Shown here: positions 52,221 to 64,000 of the stretch, one piece after another
Position numbering within the stretch: position 1 is the stretch's first letter
Layout of the letters: each line of letters starts with the position of its first letter
Origin: Symsagittifera roscoffensis
Taxonomy: Eukaryota; Xenacoelomorpha; Acoela; Convolutidae
Length of the DNA stretch: 64,000 bases
NCBI RefSeq assembly: GCF_963678635.1
Contig: NC_087064.1
Span: 30,533,740 to 30,597,739 of the forward strand
Direction of reading: 5' to 3'
The notes under the pieces: generated by a model
Databases searched by the model: none
The model's input: the letters and a program-made list of their open reading frames with translations, nothing else
What the model was told of the DNA's origin: nothing
Made by a program: the position numbers and the translations under genes

Positions 52221-55200
52221 CGTTAACGAGCACTCCTCGCCGAGCGGATGCTCATAATAACGCCCTTAATAAGCCCTAACCGCCGGGGCGGAAGGTTCGT
52301 TTGGAACGCGGAAGCCTTCCGGATTACCGTGAAAAGCTTTTTAACATAGTTAAGACCGAATAATCACGTTCCGGGAAGGGTGGGGGGATCGGCCATCCCC
52401 TCGTTCCCTGAGAGGTTTGTGACCAAAAACACTCAAAGATATAAAGAAACCAAACAAAAAGAAGTATAGTACCCAAGAAAAATTAAAAACTTGAAAAATA
52501 ACAGAAAAAACCAAAAACGGTAAAAAAAAATCAAAAATCAATAGAAATCATCCCCCAGACAAGATGTGATCCGACCCTCCCGTTTGTTGTTGATACATAT
52601 ATTGTTGTGACAGGCATTTATATCAATCAGGATCGTTACGATCATTTCTGTGGCCCGTTTGTGAGGCTTGTACTGTAGGGTTATTTGAGTATTTAAGCAC
52701 GTTAATGCTAATTTGCGCTCAATCCGGAAGGGTATGCTGATTTACGCTCAATCCGGAAGGGTCTCGGGATTAGTGAAGAAGACTGATCCGGCAAGCAGTA
52801 CAAGGAGTGACAAGAGGGGGCTCAACGACAACAACAATCGACTGTTGGGTATCGTTAACAAGTTTTGTATCCCTTTTGGTACAAAAAATAAGATAGTTAT
52901 CTGTGGGGGGCTCGACAGTGCTGCACTGTAGTGACCCTTCACCGAACTGCGAATTTCCGAGTTAAGCACCTTAATTCGGATATTGAAAAAACCCGGAGGG
53001 GTATAGTATTATTAATATTAATACTTATACAGCCTATATTAATACTCCTATATCGTTTTTCAGAGAAAAACACAGTAGCGGACCGGTTTTTTGGATCAAA
53101 AAAGCGATATTTTGATCCCCCCACAAATCGCAATTTTTGAGATATCGATATTTTTTGAAACGGAAAAAAGAGCTAAATTAGTGAGTTACATTGTAACTGT
53201 TTTAGTATAATAGGTAGAACCGGTTGAGTTTAGTTCAGAAGTGGTTGGAACTATTTTGGTACCAAAAGTCGAATTTTCGTGATTCTTGAAAAAACAGAAC
53301 ACTACAAAATCAGAAAATTTTTTAAAATCTTTGAGTTAGGACAGTAAAAATAGTTGTTCGGACAACATGCACTAGTGAATCGAGAGGTTTTAAAACCCGT
53401 TTGCCGATAACCTTCCGGGTTACAGAGAAATCGAGCTTAACGTGTTTGATTTAGTGGACTCATCAATCCGGAGGGGTCCAAATAGCATAGTTTTTTTGCT
53501 AAATTTTTCAGCTAGAGCGTTTTAGATCGGGTTTTTTGCATTGAAATAGAAAAGTATAGGCCTTCTGAGCTCGCATCAATAATTTTTAGGCCGAAAAAAA
53601 ACAGAATTGCCAAAAAAGTTAGGCGGAACCTATAAGAGAGAAATTTTTTGACTTTAGAAAAAAGACGTTTTGGTTAATAACCTTGGAACTAATGAACAAA
53701 TCCAGTTGATCTTGGTATCATTAGATCAACAATTAGCTGAGCTTACTAATAGAATTATTCAGAAAAAGTAAGCGTGAAATTTTTTTAGGATTGTTTTTAG
53801 CAAATTCACCAATTCGGGAAGGTAGACCCTTCACGTTTTATAAAAAAACTTTTTTGGAAAGCCCTTACACCCCTACCAAAGAGTAGAAACGGTTGAATAA
53901 GGCAATTTTACGCTGTTATAGACAAAAAGGGAAGGCTAAGGGCACCAGAAAACCTTAGTCGAGCCGAAATTAGGCCATCGATAAGACCCTTCACCGTTAG
54001 GGTGAATCGTCGAATAAGAGGCTTAGCTTCAATCCGGAAGGGTCTTGGGAAGGACGACACACCCTTCCTAGTTGATTCAAACAGCATAATAGCATCGGAG
54101 AACGTATCCGGAAGGGTATAGCCTTCTTAGTGGATTCAAACAGCATAATATCATCGGAGAACGTATCCGGAATGGAAATTAAGAAAGCCTCTGAGAAGCC
54201 ATCTTTACAAACCCGGAGGGGTCCCAATCCGGAGGGAACTAAATTTTTAAAAACCCAGAGGGGTCCCAATCCGTAGGGGTCTAAATGTTTACAAAAACGG
54301 AGGGGTCTCAATCCGGAGGGGTCTCAATCCGGAGGGGTCTAAATCTTTACAAAACAGTAAGGGTCCCAATCCGGAGGGGTCCGATTTTTGTCAATCCGGA
54401 GGGGTCAGATTTTTGTCAATCCGGAGGGATCCCAATTTTGCCAATCCGGAGGGGTGTTGTTTTGTCAAAACTTAAATAAACAACAGAAAAGAAAGTAGTT
54501 AAAAGTATGAGGTTGTTAATAGATAGGCTGGGAACCAGTGACTGTACTGGTAACTTGCCTGGACAATGAAGAGCAAGCTGACTTTGGATCTCAAGTTAGC
54601 CTCAATAGTTCGACTCAGGAGAATGGAGCATACACCGACAGAGGGACTGGTACCACGGACCAATTTGGTGTAGTGAGGACAATAAGCAAAACCGCAAACA
54701 CATCAGGCCAGTCAAGAGACTTTGTGAGTATGACGAATTCGGAAATGCGAACTGGGGAGAATAGAAACACAGGGCTAAGTAACGCATCGGCGGATCAAGA
54801 GGTGGATAATGAAAATACGTCGAGCCAGAGAATCAAAGCCCGAATATCGCCCAGCACTAAGCTACCTGGGATTGGCAGGGTGACACCGCCACTTGTGACG
54901 CCACTAGTAGAAAACGGAGCATCAATTGAAGAAGCCTTGATCAACATAGTGGGCAGTATAGGAGAGCAAAATGAACAGATGTCCATAAGATTGAGTGAAC
55001 TACAGAGAGCAGTCCACATTGAATGGGAAAGTCTGCGGGAAGAAATAAACCGCAACAGACAAGAAGTTGGTAGAAGCGAAAAACACTTGAAGGAAAGAAC
55101 GGATGAACACATGGCGAAGAACTGGTCGCGGATGACAAGGGAAGCAGAACAAAGGGAGTTACGGTTAAGAGACGACATGGAGAAGTTGAGAACTCAACAA

Positions 55201-55545
55201 GAGCAGACTCTTGGGACTCTTGACACAAAGATAGATGCGATGATGGAGAGGCGAACTCAGGCTATCATGGATAGGTTGGACGGGCTACTAGGCAACAAGA
55301 GTGGACCAAGAGAAGGGGAACCGAACTCGGGAGGTCCCGGCAGGGAGCCGAGGGTGAAATTCAATGACCAACAGAATAGGAGAAGGACATATGGATCCAC
55401 TAGAGGTAGGGGCAGTTCAGCAGGCTATGCCACAGGGGATAATAGAGTATGGGGCCCACACTTCAGAAGAGTTCAACTGGCAATAGACACATTTCAAACG
55501 ATCGACCGACACAAGGCACACATGCGACGGCAGAACCGGCAGAAC
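52221..55545 (+). repeat. 3.3-kb tandem unit A (leader plus gag start)
   Basis: First of three near-identical units (3,325 bp). It starts at CGTTAACGAGCACTCC and ends where gag meets the next leader. The part from 52221 to about 54560 is leader, without genes; the short frames at 52713, 52931 and 54285 recur in each unit and are not supported. Confidence 0.92.
54030..54470 (+). repeat. TCCGGAGGGGT repeat cluster, unit A
   Basis: At least eleven copies of (A)TCCGGAGGGGTC and close variants. Unit A has the doublet GTCTCAATCCGGAGGG twice, unit B once, unit C twice, so copy number slips. Confidence 0.85.
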
Positions 55546-55551
55546 CGTTAA
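54568..55551 (+). pseudogene. Truncated Gag start, unit A
   Basis: Reads as Gag from about residue 185 of element 2 (SQVSLNSS onward) through the coiled coil and RVKF motif to HMRR, then runs 10 codons into the next leader (RQNRQNR) and stops. The frame opens upstream at a GTG in leader sequence, because leader and gag are fused here by deletion. No knuckles. Confidence 0.8.
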
Positions 55552-58500
55552 CGAGCACTCCTCGCCGAGCGGATGCTCATAATAACGCCCTTAATAAGCC
55601 CTAACCGCCGGGGCGGAAGGTTAGTTCGGAACGCGGAAGCCTTCCGGATTACCGTGAAAAGCTTTTTAACATAGTTAAGACCGAATAATTACGTTCCGGG
55701 AAGGGTGGGGGGATCGGCCATCCCCTCGTTCCCTGAGAGGTTTGTGACCAAAAACACTCAAAGATATAAAGAAACCAAACAAAAAGAAGTATAGTACCCA
55801 AGAAAAATTAAAAACTTGAAAAATAACAGAAAAAACCAAAAACAGTAAAAAAAAAGTCAAAAATCAATAGAAATCATCCCCCAGACAAGATGTGATCCGA
55901 CCCTCCCGTTTGTTGTTGATACATATATTGTTGTGACAGGCATTTATATCAATCAGGATCGTTACGATCATTTCTGTGCCCCGTTTGTGAGGCTTGTACT
56001 GTAGGGTTATTTGAGTATTTAAGCACGTTAATGCTAATTTGCGCTCAATCCGGAAGGGTATGCTGATTTACGCTCAATCCGGAAGGGTCTCGGGATTAGT
56101 GAAGAAGACTGATCCGGCAAGCAGTACAAAGAGTGACAAGAGGGGGCTCAACGACAACAACAATCGACTGTTGGGTATCGTTAACAAGTTTTGTATCCCT
56201 TTTGGTACAAAAAATAAGATAGTTATCTGTGGGGGGCTCGACAGTGCTGCACTGTAGTGACCCTTCACCGAACTGCGAATTTCCGAGTTAAGCACCTTAA
56301 TTCGGATATTGAAAAAACCCGGAGGGGTATAGTATTATTAATATTAATACTTATACAGCCTATATTAATACTCCTATATCGTTTTTCAGAGAAAAACACA
56401 GTAGCGGACCGGTTTTTAGGATCAAAAAAGCGATATTTTGATCCCCCCACAAATCGCAATTTTTGAGATATCGATATTTTTTGAAACGGAAAAAAGAGCT
56501 AAATTAGTGAGTTACATTGTAACTGTTTTAGTATAATAGGTAGAACCGGTTGAGTTTAGTTCAGAAGTGGTTGGAACTATTTTGGTACCAAAAGTCGAAT
56601 TTTCGTGATTCTTGAAAAAACAGAACACTACAAAATCAGAAAATTTTTTAAAATCTTTGAGTTAGGACAGTAAAAATAGTTGTTCGGACAACATGCACTA
56701 GTGAATCGAGAGGTTTTAAAACCCGTTTGCCGATAACCTTCCGGGTTACAGAGAAATCGAGCTTAACGTGTTTGATTTAGTGGACTCATCAATCCGGAGG
56801 GGTCCAAATAGCATAGTTTTTTTGCTAAATTTTTCAGCTAGAGTGTTTTAGATCGGGTTTTTTGCATTGAAATAGAAAAGTATAGGCCTTCTGAGCTCGC
56901 ATCAATAATTTTTAGGCCGAAAAAAAACAGAATTGCCAAAAAAGTTAGGCGGAACCTATAAGAGAGAAATTTTTTGACTTTAGAAAAAAGACGTTTTGGT
57001 TAATAACCTTGGAACTAATGAACAAATCCAGTTGATCTTGGTATCATTAGATCAACAATTAGCTGAGCTTACTAATAGAATTATTCCGAAAAAGTAAGCG
57101 TGAAATTTTTTTAGGATTGTTTTTAGCAAATTCACCAATTCGGGAAGGTAGACCCTTCACGTTTTATAAAAAAACTTTTTTGGAAAGCCCTTACACCCCT
57201 ACCAAAGAGTAGAAACGGTTGAATAAGGCAATTTTACGCTGTTATAGACAAAAAGGGAAGGCTAAGGGCACCAGAAAACCTTAGTCGAGCCGAAATTAGG
57301 CCATCGATAAGACCCTTCACCGTTAGGGTGAATCGTCGAATAAGAGGCTTAGCTTCAATCCGGAAGGGTCTTGGGAAGGACGACACACCCTTCCTAGTTG
57401 ATTCAAACAGCATAATAGCATCGGAGAACGTATCCGGAAGGGTATAGCCTTCCTAGTGGATTCAAACAGCATAATATCATCGGAGAACGTATCCGGAATG
57501 GAAATTAAGAAAGCCTCTGAGAAGCCATCTTTACAAACCCGGAGGGGTCCCAATCCGGAGGGAACTACATTTTTACAAATCCAGAGGGGTCCCAATCCGT
57601 AGGGGTCTAAATGTTTACAAAAACGGAGGGGTCTCAATCCGGAGGGGTCTAAATCTTTACAAAACAGTAAGCGTCCCAATCCGGAGGGGTCCGATTCTTG
57701 TCAATCCGGAGGGGTCAGATTTTTGTCAATCCGGAGGGATCCCAATTTTGCCAATCCGGAGGGGTGTTGTTTTGTCAAAACTTAAGAAAACAACAGAAAA
57801 GAAAGTAGTTAAAAGTATGAGGTTGTTAATAGATAGGCTGGGAACCAGTGACTGTACTGGTAACTTGCCTGGACAATGAAGAGCAAGCTGACTTTGGATC
57901 TCAAGTTAGCCTCAATAGTTCGACTCAGGAGAATGGAGCATACACCGACAGAGCGACTGGTACCACGGACCAATTTGGTGTAGTGAGGACAATAAGCAAA
58001 ACCGCAAACACATCAGGCCAGTCAAGAGACTTTGTGAGTATGACGAATTCGGAAATGCGAACTGGGGAGAATAGAAACACAGGGCTAAGTAACGCATCGG
58101 CGGATCAAGAGGTGGATAATGAAAATACGTCGAGCCAGAGAATCAAAGCCCGAATATCGACCAGCACTAAGCTACCTGGGATTGTCAGGGTGACACCGCC
58201 ACTTGTGACGCCACTAGTAGAAAACGGAGCATCAATTGAAGAAGCCTTGATCAACATAGTGGGCAGTATAGGAGAGCAAAATGAACAGATGTCCATAAGA
58301 TTGAGTGAACTACAGAGAGCAGTCCACATTGAATGGGAAAGTCTGCGGGAAGAAATAAACCGCAACAGACAAGAAGTTGGTAGAAGCGAAAAACACTTGA
58401 AGGAAAGAACGGATGAACACATGGCGAAGAACTGGTCGCGGATGACAAGGGAAGCAGAACAAAGGGAGTTACGGTTAAGAGACGACATGGAGAAGTTGAG

Positions 58501-58855
58501 AACTCAACAAGAGCAGACTCTTGGGACTCTTGACACAAAGATAGATGCGATGATGGAGAGGCGAACTCAGGCTATCATGGATAGGTTGGACGGGCTACTA
58601 GGCAACAAGAGTGGACCAAGAGAAGGGGAACCGAACTCGGGAGGTCCCGGCAGGGAGCCGAGGGTGAAATTCAATGACCAACAGAATAGGAGAAGGACAT
58701 ATGGATCCACTAGAGGTAGGGGCAGTTCAGCAGGCTATGCCACAGGGGATAATAGAATATGGGGCCCACACTTCAGAGGAGTTCAACTGGCAATAGACAC
58801 ATTTCAAACGATCGACCGACACAAGGCACACATGCGACGGCAGAACCGGCAGAAC
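55546..58855 (+). repeat. 3.3-kb tandem unit B
   Basis: 3,310 bp, nearly identical to unit A. The left junction reads CGACGGCAGAACCGGCAGAA, with CAGAACCGG repeated at the join. Confidence 0.92.
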
Positions 58856-58861
58856 CGTTAA
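57878..58861 (+). pseudogene. Truncated Gag start, unit B
   Basis: Same content and same false ending as in unit A, with only a few residue differences (for example TDRATG for TDRGTG). Confidence 0.8.
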
Positions 58862-61800
58862 CGAGCACTCCTCGCCGAGCGGATGCTTATAATAACGCCC
58901 TTAATAAGCCCTAACCGCCGGGGCGGAAGGTTAGTTCGGAACGCGGAAGCCTTCCGGATTACCGTGAAAAGCTTTTTAACATAGTTAAGACCGAATAATC
59001 ACGTTCCGGGAAGGGTGGGGGGATCGGCCATCCCCTCGTTCCCTGAGAGGTTTGTGACCAAAAACACTCAAAGATATAAAGAAACCAAACAAAAAGAAGT
59101 ATAGTACCCAAGAAAAATTAAAAACTTGAAAAATAACAGAAAAAACCAAAAACAGTATAAAAAAAAAAGTCAAAAATCAATAGAAATCATCCCCCAGACA
59201 AGATGTGATCCGACCCTCCCGTTTGTTGTTGATACATATATTGTTGTGACAGGCATTTATATCAATCAGGATCGTTACGATCATTTCTGTGGCCCGTTTG
59301 TGAGGCTTGTACTGTAGGGTTATTTGAGTATTTAAGCACGTTAATGCTAATTTGCGCTCAATCCGGAAGGGTATGCTGATTTACGCTCAATCCGGAAGGG
59401 TCTCGGGATTAGTGAAGAAGACTGATCCGGCAAGCAGTACAAGGAGTGACAAGAGGGGGCTCAACGACAACAACAGTCGACTGTTGGGTATCGTTAACAA
59501 GTTTTGTATCCCTTTTGGTACAAAAAATAAGATAGTTATCTGTGGGGGGCTCGACAGTGCTGCACTGTAGTGACCCTTCACCGAACTGCGAATTTCCGAG
59601 TTAAGCACCTTAATTCGGATATTGAAAAAACCCGGAGGGGTATAGTATTATTAATATTAATACTTATACAGCCTATATTAATACTCCTATATCGTTTTTC
59701 AGAGAAAAACACAGTAGCGGACCGGTTTTTAGGATCAAAAAAGCGATATTTTGATCCCCCCACAAATCGCAATTTTTGAGATATCGATATTTTTTGAAAC
59801 GGAAAAAAGAGCTAAATTAGTGAGTTACATTGTAACTGTTTTAGTATAATAGGTAGAACCGGTTGAGTTTAGTTCAGAAGTGGTTGGAACTATTTTGGTA
59901 TCAAAAGTCGAATTTTCGTGCACTAGTGAATCGAGAGGTTTTAAAACCCGTTTGCCGATAACCTTCCGGGTTACAGAGAAATCGAGCTTAACGTGTTTGA
60001 TTTAGTGGACTCATCAATCCGGAGGGGTCCAAATAGCATAGTTTTTTTGCTAAATTTTTCAGCTAGAGCGTTTTAGATCGGGTTTTTTGCATTGAAATAG
60101 AAAAGTATAGGCCTTCTGAGCTCGCATCAATAATTTTTAGGCCGAAAAAAAACAGAATTGCCAAAAAAGTTAGGCGGAACCTATAAGAGAGAAATTTTTT
60201 GACTTTAGAAAAAAGACGTTTTGGTTAATAACCTTGGAACTAATGAACAAATCCAGTTGATCTTGGTATCATTAGATCAACAATTAGCTGAGCTTACTAA
60301 TAGAATTATTCAGAAAAAGTAAGCGTGAAATTTTTTTAGGATTGTTTTTAGCAAATTCACCAATTCGGGAAGGTAGACCCTTCACGTTTTATAAAAAAGC
60401 TTTTTTGGAAAGCTCTTACACCCCTACCAAAGAGTAGAAACGGTTGAATAAGGCAATTTTACGCTGTTATAGACAAAAAGGGAAGGCTAAGGGCACCAGA
60501 AAACCTTAGTCGAGCCGAAATTAGGCCATCGATAAGACCCTTCACCGTTAGGGTGAATCGTCGAATAAGAGGCTTAGCTTCAATCCGGAAGGGTCTTGGG
60601 AAGGACGACACACCCTTCCTAGTTGATTCAAACAGCATAATAGCATCGGAGAACGTATCCGGAAGGGTATAGCCTTCCTAGTTGATTCAAACAGCATAAT
60701 ATCATCGGAGAACGTATCCGGAATGGAAATTAAGAAAGCCTCCGAGAAGCCATCTTTACAAACCCGGAGGGGTCCCAATCCGGAGGGAACTAAATATTTA
60801 CAAATCCAGAGGGGTCCCAATCCGTAGGGGTCTAAATGTTTACAAAAACGGAGGGGTCTCAATCCGGAGGGGTCTCAATCCGGAGGGGTCTAAATCTTTA
60901 CAAAACAGTAAGCGTCCCAATCCGGAGGGGTCCGATTTTTGTCAATCCGGAGGGGTCAGATTTTTGTCAATCCGGAGGGATCCCAATTTTGCCAATCCGG
61001 AGGGGTGTTGTTTTGTCAAAACTTAAGAAAACAACAGAAAAGAAAGTAGTTAAAAGTATGAGGTTGTTAATAGATAGGCTGGGAACCAGTGACTGTACTG
61101 GTAACTTGCCTGGACAATGAAGAGCAAGCTGACTTTGGATCTCAAGTTAGCCTCAATAGTTCGACTCAGGAGAATGGAGCATACACCGACAGAGGGACTG
61201 GTACCACGGACCAATTTGGTGTAGTGAGGACAATAAGCAAAACCGCAAACACATCAGGCCAGTCAAGAGACTTTGTGAGTATGACGAATTCGGAAATGCG
61301 AACTGGGGAGAATAGAAACACAGGGCTAAGTAACGCATCGGCGGATCAAGAGGTGGATAATGAAAATACGTCGAGCCAGAGAATCAAAGCCCGAATATCG
61401 ACCAGCACTAAGCTACCTGGGATTGACAGGGTGACACCGCCACTTGTGACGCCACTAGTAGAAAACGGAGCATCAATTGAAGAAGCCTTGATCAACATAG
61501 TGGGCAGTATAGGAGAGCAAAATGAGAAGATGTCCATAAGATTGAGTGAACTACAGAGAGCAGTCCACATTGAATGGGAAAGTCTGCGGGAAGAAATAAA
61601 CCGCAATAGACAAGAAGTTGGTAGAAGCGAAAAACACTTGAAGGAAAGAACGGATGAACACATGGCGAAGAACTGGTCGCGGATGACAAGGGAAGCAGAA
61701 CAAAGGGAGTTACGGTTAAGAGACGACATGGAGAAGTTGAGAACTCAACAAGAGCAGACTCTTGGGACTCTTGACAGAAAGATAGATGCGATGACGGAGA

Positions 61801-62080
61801 GGCGAACTCAGGCTATCATGGATAGGTTGGACGGGCTACTAGGCAACAAGAGTGGACCAAGAGAAGGGGAACCGAACTCGGGAGGTCCCGGCAGGGAGCC
61901 GAGGGTGAAATTCAATGACCAACAGAATATGAGAAGGACATATGGATCCACTAGAGGTAGGGGCAGTTCAGCAGGCTATGCCACAGGGGATAATAGAATA
62001 TGGGGCCCACACTTCAAAGGAGTTCAACTGGCAATAGACACATTTCAAACGATCGACCGACACAAGGCACACATGCGACG
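58856..62080 (+). repeat. 3.3-kb tandem unit C
   Basis: Third unit. It has an 88-bp deletion near 59919 relative to unit B, and passes on into the rest of gag instead of a new leader. Confidence 0.9.
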
Positions 62081-62391
62081 GGGAGAAGTGATTTCAGGAA
62101 CAGGAGTCATGCAAGCCCAGGGATGAGTCATGCGAGCCAAGGAAGAAACAATCCCGGCGATTCGGATAGAAGGGATATACCAAATACAGAACCCTTATCA
62201 GGGGCGGTGATACTCAGGCGGGGCATTCAAGAGATGCCACAGCAATGGCCACAGCCTTTGAACCCCTAAACAGGTCTTTGGAGACATTCCTGACGAGGTT
62301 ATCCAGAACCAATGAACGCAGTGAAAAGTCCAGAAGAGTCTTTAAGAAACCAAGATGCTATAAGGACGAATCTGTTGGCTGCATTGACACC
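61119..62391 (+). pseudogene. Gag of element 3, coiled-coil to core
   Basis: Continues beyond the unit C end into unique gag sequence. A frameshift near 62080 ends the frame at 62126; Gag sense resumes in other frames (AMATAFEPLNRSLETFLTRL, FKKPRCYKDES) up to a TAG at 62392-62394 where element 2 has Trp (CIDT-W-IEV). Confidence 0.8.
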
Positions 62392-62394
62392 TAG

Positions 62395-63344
62395 ATAGAG
62401 GTGGTGAAACTGCATTTTGAGGAAGAAGACCTGTCAGAAAGGCAAAAATGCAGTGCGCTCACCAGTAACTTGGAAGGGACAGCCCTAAACTGTGTGATGG
62501 CCAAAAATCAATATCAGCGGGAAACTGCTGAGAAAATCTTTGAAATCTTGTTAAATCGTTTTGGCTCAGGGGTGCAGGGACACCAAGCAATGATGCGCTT
62601 CGAGAAAAGGAGGCAACGAGTAGATGAGACGATAGACAAGTTTCTCGATGACTTGAAAATGCTGAGAAGACGCAGCCAACCGGATGAGTCAAACCGAAGG
62701 ATGAACCTGGCCGTAGCCTCAAAATTCATCGATCGTGTGAAGAATGATGAACTTCGTACGATGCTAGCAACGCATTACACACCACTATCAACAAATGCGC
62801 CAACACCAGAGGAGTTGAGGCTCAAGTCAAAAGAATATCTTTTATTGAAACCTCCATCGAGATCTGGACATTACAAGAACAATTATGGCAATTTTAACAG
62901 CGGACCGGCAAACCAAGGGAACAACTGGTATAAACCGAGGGACGGTTTGGACAAGAGGCGCTCTTGTGCAAGTTGCAGTTCGATGGACCATCATATGTCA
63001 CCATGCCCAACTTACAACCAGGGCATGAAAGCAATAGGCTTAAGCCTGGAGGATGAAGATGCGTCAGAAGTTGACCATGAAGACTTCATGAGAGGAGTAA
63101 TTGCAAAATTTGGCCCGAGGTGCTTCTTTTGCAACTTGGAAGGTCATTTTAAATCGGATTGTCCGCAATTCTGGGATGCTGTAGCAGAAATCAAGCATCC
63201 AAGACACGAGGAAGCTTTATTGGGAGTGAAAGCCAGCACGCCTCGCCTTTTGAGTGAAGCGGAGGCGCGCAGAAAAGAAAAACCGCAAAAGCTGGCAACG
63301 AAGAAAATGCAGGCGGTAACAGAAGAGACATGTAAACCGGAACA
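62395..63344 (+). pseudogene. Gag of element 3, core end and zinc knuckles
   Basis: Gag core (LSERQKCSALTSNLEGTAL, NRFGSGVQGHQAMMRFEKR), then knuckle one degraded (CASCSSMDHHMSPC, still CX2CX4HX4C) and knuckle two intact (CFFCNLEGHFKSDC). It stops matching at about 63341 because of a deletion. Confidence 0.82.
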
Positions 63345-64000
63345 CTTGGGAAAGATCGGGATTCACGAGGGAAGTTCTAATTCCGACGAATCTCCGACTG
63401 GCTGCAGCCAATCGAGGAGCGATTTACGTAGCCGGAAAAACACCAATAACGGTCCTCCACATGGGAGGAAGGGATCTTTGGATGAGCTTCCTGGTAGTAG
63501 AGAATTTGGACGACGCTGACCAGTTAATCTTGGGCAGAGATTTTGTCAGGAATTTTGACGTGATGATTGACTTGAACAACAGTCTAATAAGGATTAGGAA
63601 CCCGGTATCGGAAGTATGTTAAGAAACCAATTATTAGAATAATAACAGACGAAAACAAGATACCAATTTTGTTAGACAGAAAAAAAAACTACAGCCTGGA
63701 CAAGCAGTAGTAGCAGTTTTTAGAATGAGAAATTTAAATTCGTTAAGTGATAGTAAACAGGTTTGTTTGGTACCGAATCCAAATAGTCAAATTTCAGGGA
63801 TTTTAGGCAGTCGAAACGGACTGTGTGTCAGTGTGTTATTGAACACACTGGACACCACGGTTTCAATCCAGCGCGGAAAGAAACTTGGTTACGCTTTGCA
63901 GATGAGGACCGACTATGAGGAGACACAAAATTTGAAGAAACATATTGTGAAAGACTGTCCTTATCATGCCAATAAAGATAAAATTTTAAAAAGGGCTTCA
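63345..64000 (+). pseudogene. Broken protease and protease-RT linker of element 3
   Basis: After a deletion of about 700 bp relative to element 2, sequence resumes just beyond the protease DTGA, so the catalytic Asp is missing. The open frame 62401-63519 crosses the join but is out of the Pol sense frame. Pol sense then appears in pieces (MSFLVVENLDDADQ, LILGRDFVRNFDVMIDL, VCLVPNPNSQ, TVSIQRGKKLGYAL) with several frameshifts. It continues past the window end. Confidence 0.82.

Larger units (their letters stand above)
51309..64000 (+). mobile_element. Element 3: decayed LTR retrotransposon, runs off the window
   Basis: LTR, primer site, leader, gag start, then two extra tandem copies of leader plus gag start, then the rest of gag and a broken protease. 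Closest to element 2. Its true left end is at about 33625, before element 2. Lesions: a fusion of leader to gag that removes about 185 codons of the Gag N-terminus (in all three copies), a stop in the Gag core, and loss of the protease active site. Confidence 0.88.

Noticed and set aside
52713-61120. Small ORFs recurring in every 3.3-kb unit (72, 69, 73 and 64 residues)
   Set aside because: They lie in the leader, overlap on opposite strands, and element 2 does not preserve them.
1-64000. tRNA, rRNA or other structured RNA genes
   Set aside because: Looked for A/B-box and rRNA-like words on both strands and found none convincing.

Overview
The window is animal nuclear DNA. A spliced minus-strand gene at the left edge encodes CRIPT, a small zinc protein conserved across metazoans. 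It has GT-AG introns and sits in AT-rich, repeat-laden intergenic sequence. The species cannot be fixed from the sequence; an invertebrate fits the compact introns and the load of Ty3/gypsy-type LTR elements.

Layout. (1) 1-9893: host DNA. CRIPT has five coding exons spread over 1721-8575 on the minus strand. A 5.9 kb intron holds a broken non-LTR reverse transcriptase and a tandemly duplicated 1.47 kb AT-rich repeat block. Direct repeats, one beside a stray 47-bp copy of a CRIPT exon, lie downstream; an unassigned membrane-helix exon and a roughly 170-bp tandem repeat lie upstream. (2) 9894-32849 (+): element 1, a near-intact giant LTR retrotransposon of about 23 kb. Its LTRs are about 99% identical and flanked by TTC. 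After a 2.5 kb leader with a large minisatellite come Gag-protease-RT (ORF1), RNase H-integrase with a macrodomain-like tail (ORF2, one base out of frame with ORF1), an ORF with coiled coil and SGNH-hydrolase domain (ORF3), and a 2,037-codon ORF of unknown function (ORF4). (3) 32850-33624: remnants of another retroelement and truncated LTRs. (4) 33679-51308 (-): element 2, a diverged relative of about 17.6 kb with several nonsense and frameshift lesions and a deletion of about 6.8 kb fusing ORF3 to the end of ORF4. It is inserted inside the 5' LTR of element 3. (5) about 33625-33678 plus 51309-64000 (+): element 3, an older, decayed copy whose leader plus gag start is tandemly triplicated (3.3 kb units). 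Its protease active site is deleted and it runs off the window.

How the genes work together (inference). ORF1+ORF2 form one Gag-Pol polyprotein in the family, since both element 1 and element 2 read through except for isolated lesions. A splice acceptor 232 bp upstream of ORF3, with the ORF3 ATG as the first AUG after it, suggests that ORF3/ORF4 come from a spliced subgenomic RNA, as retroviral env does, although no envelope features are visible. The most unusual content is this accessory set: a macrodomain-like Pol tail, an SGNH hydrolase-like protein and the giant orphan ORF4. A nested insertion also resolves a 3-bp target-site duplication, atypically short for Ty3/gypsy elements.
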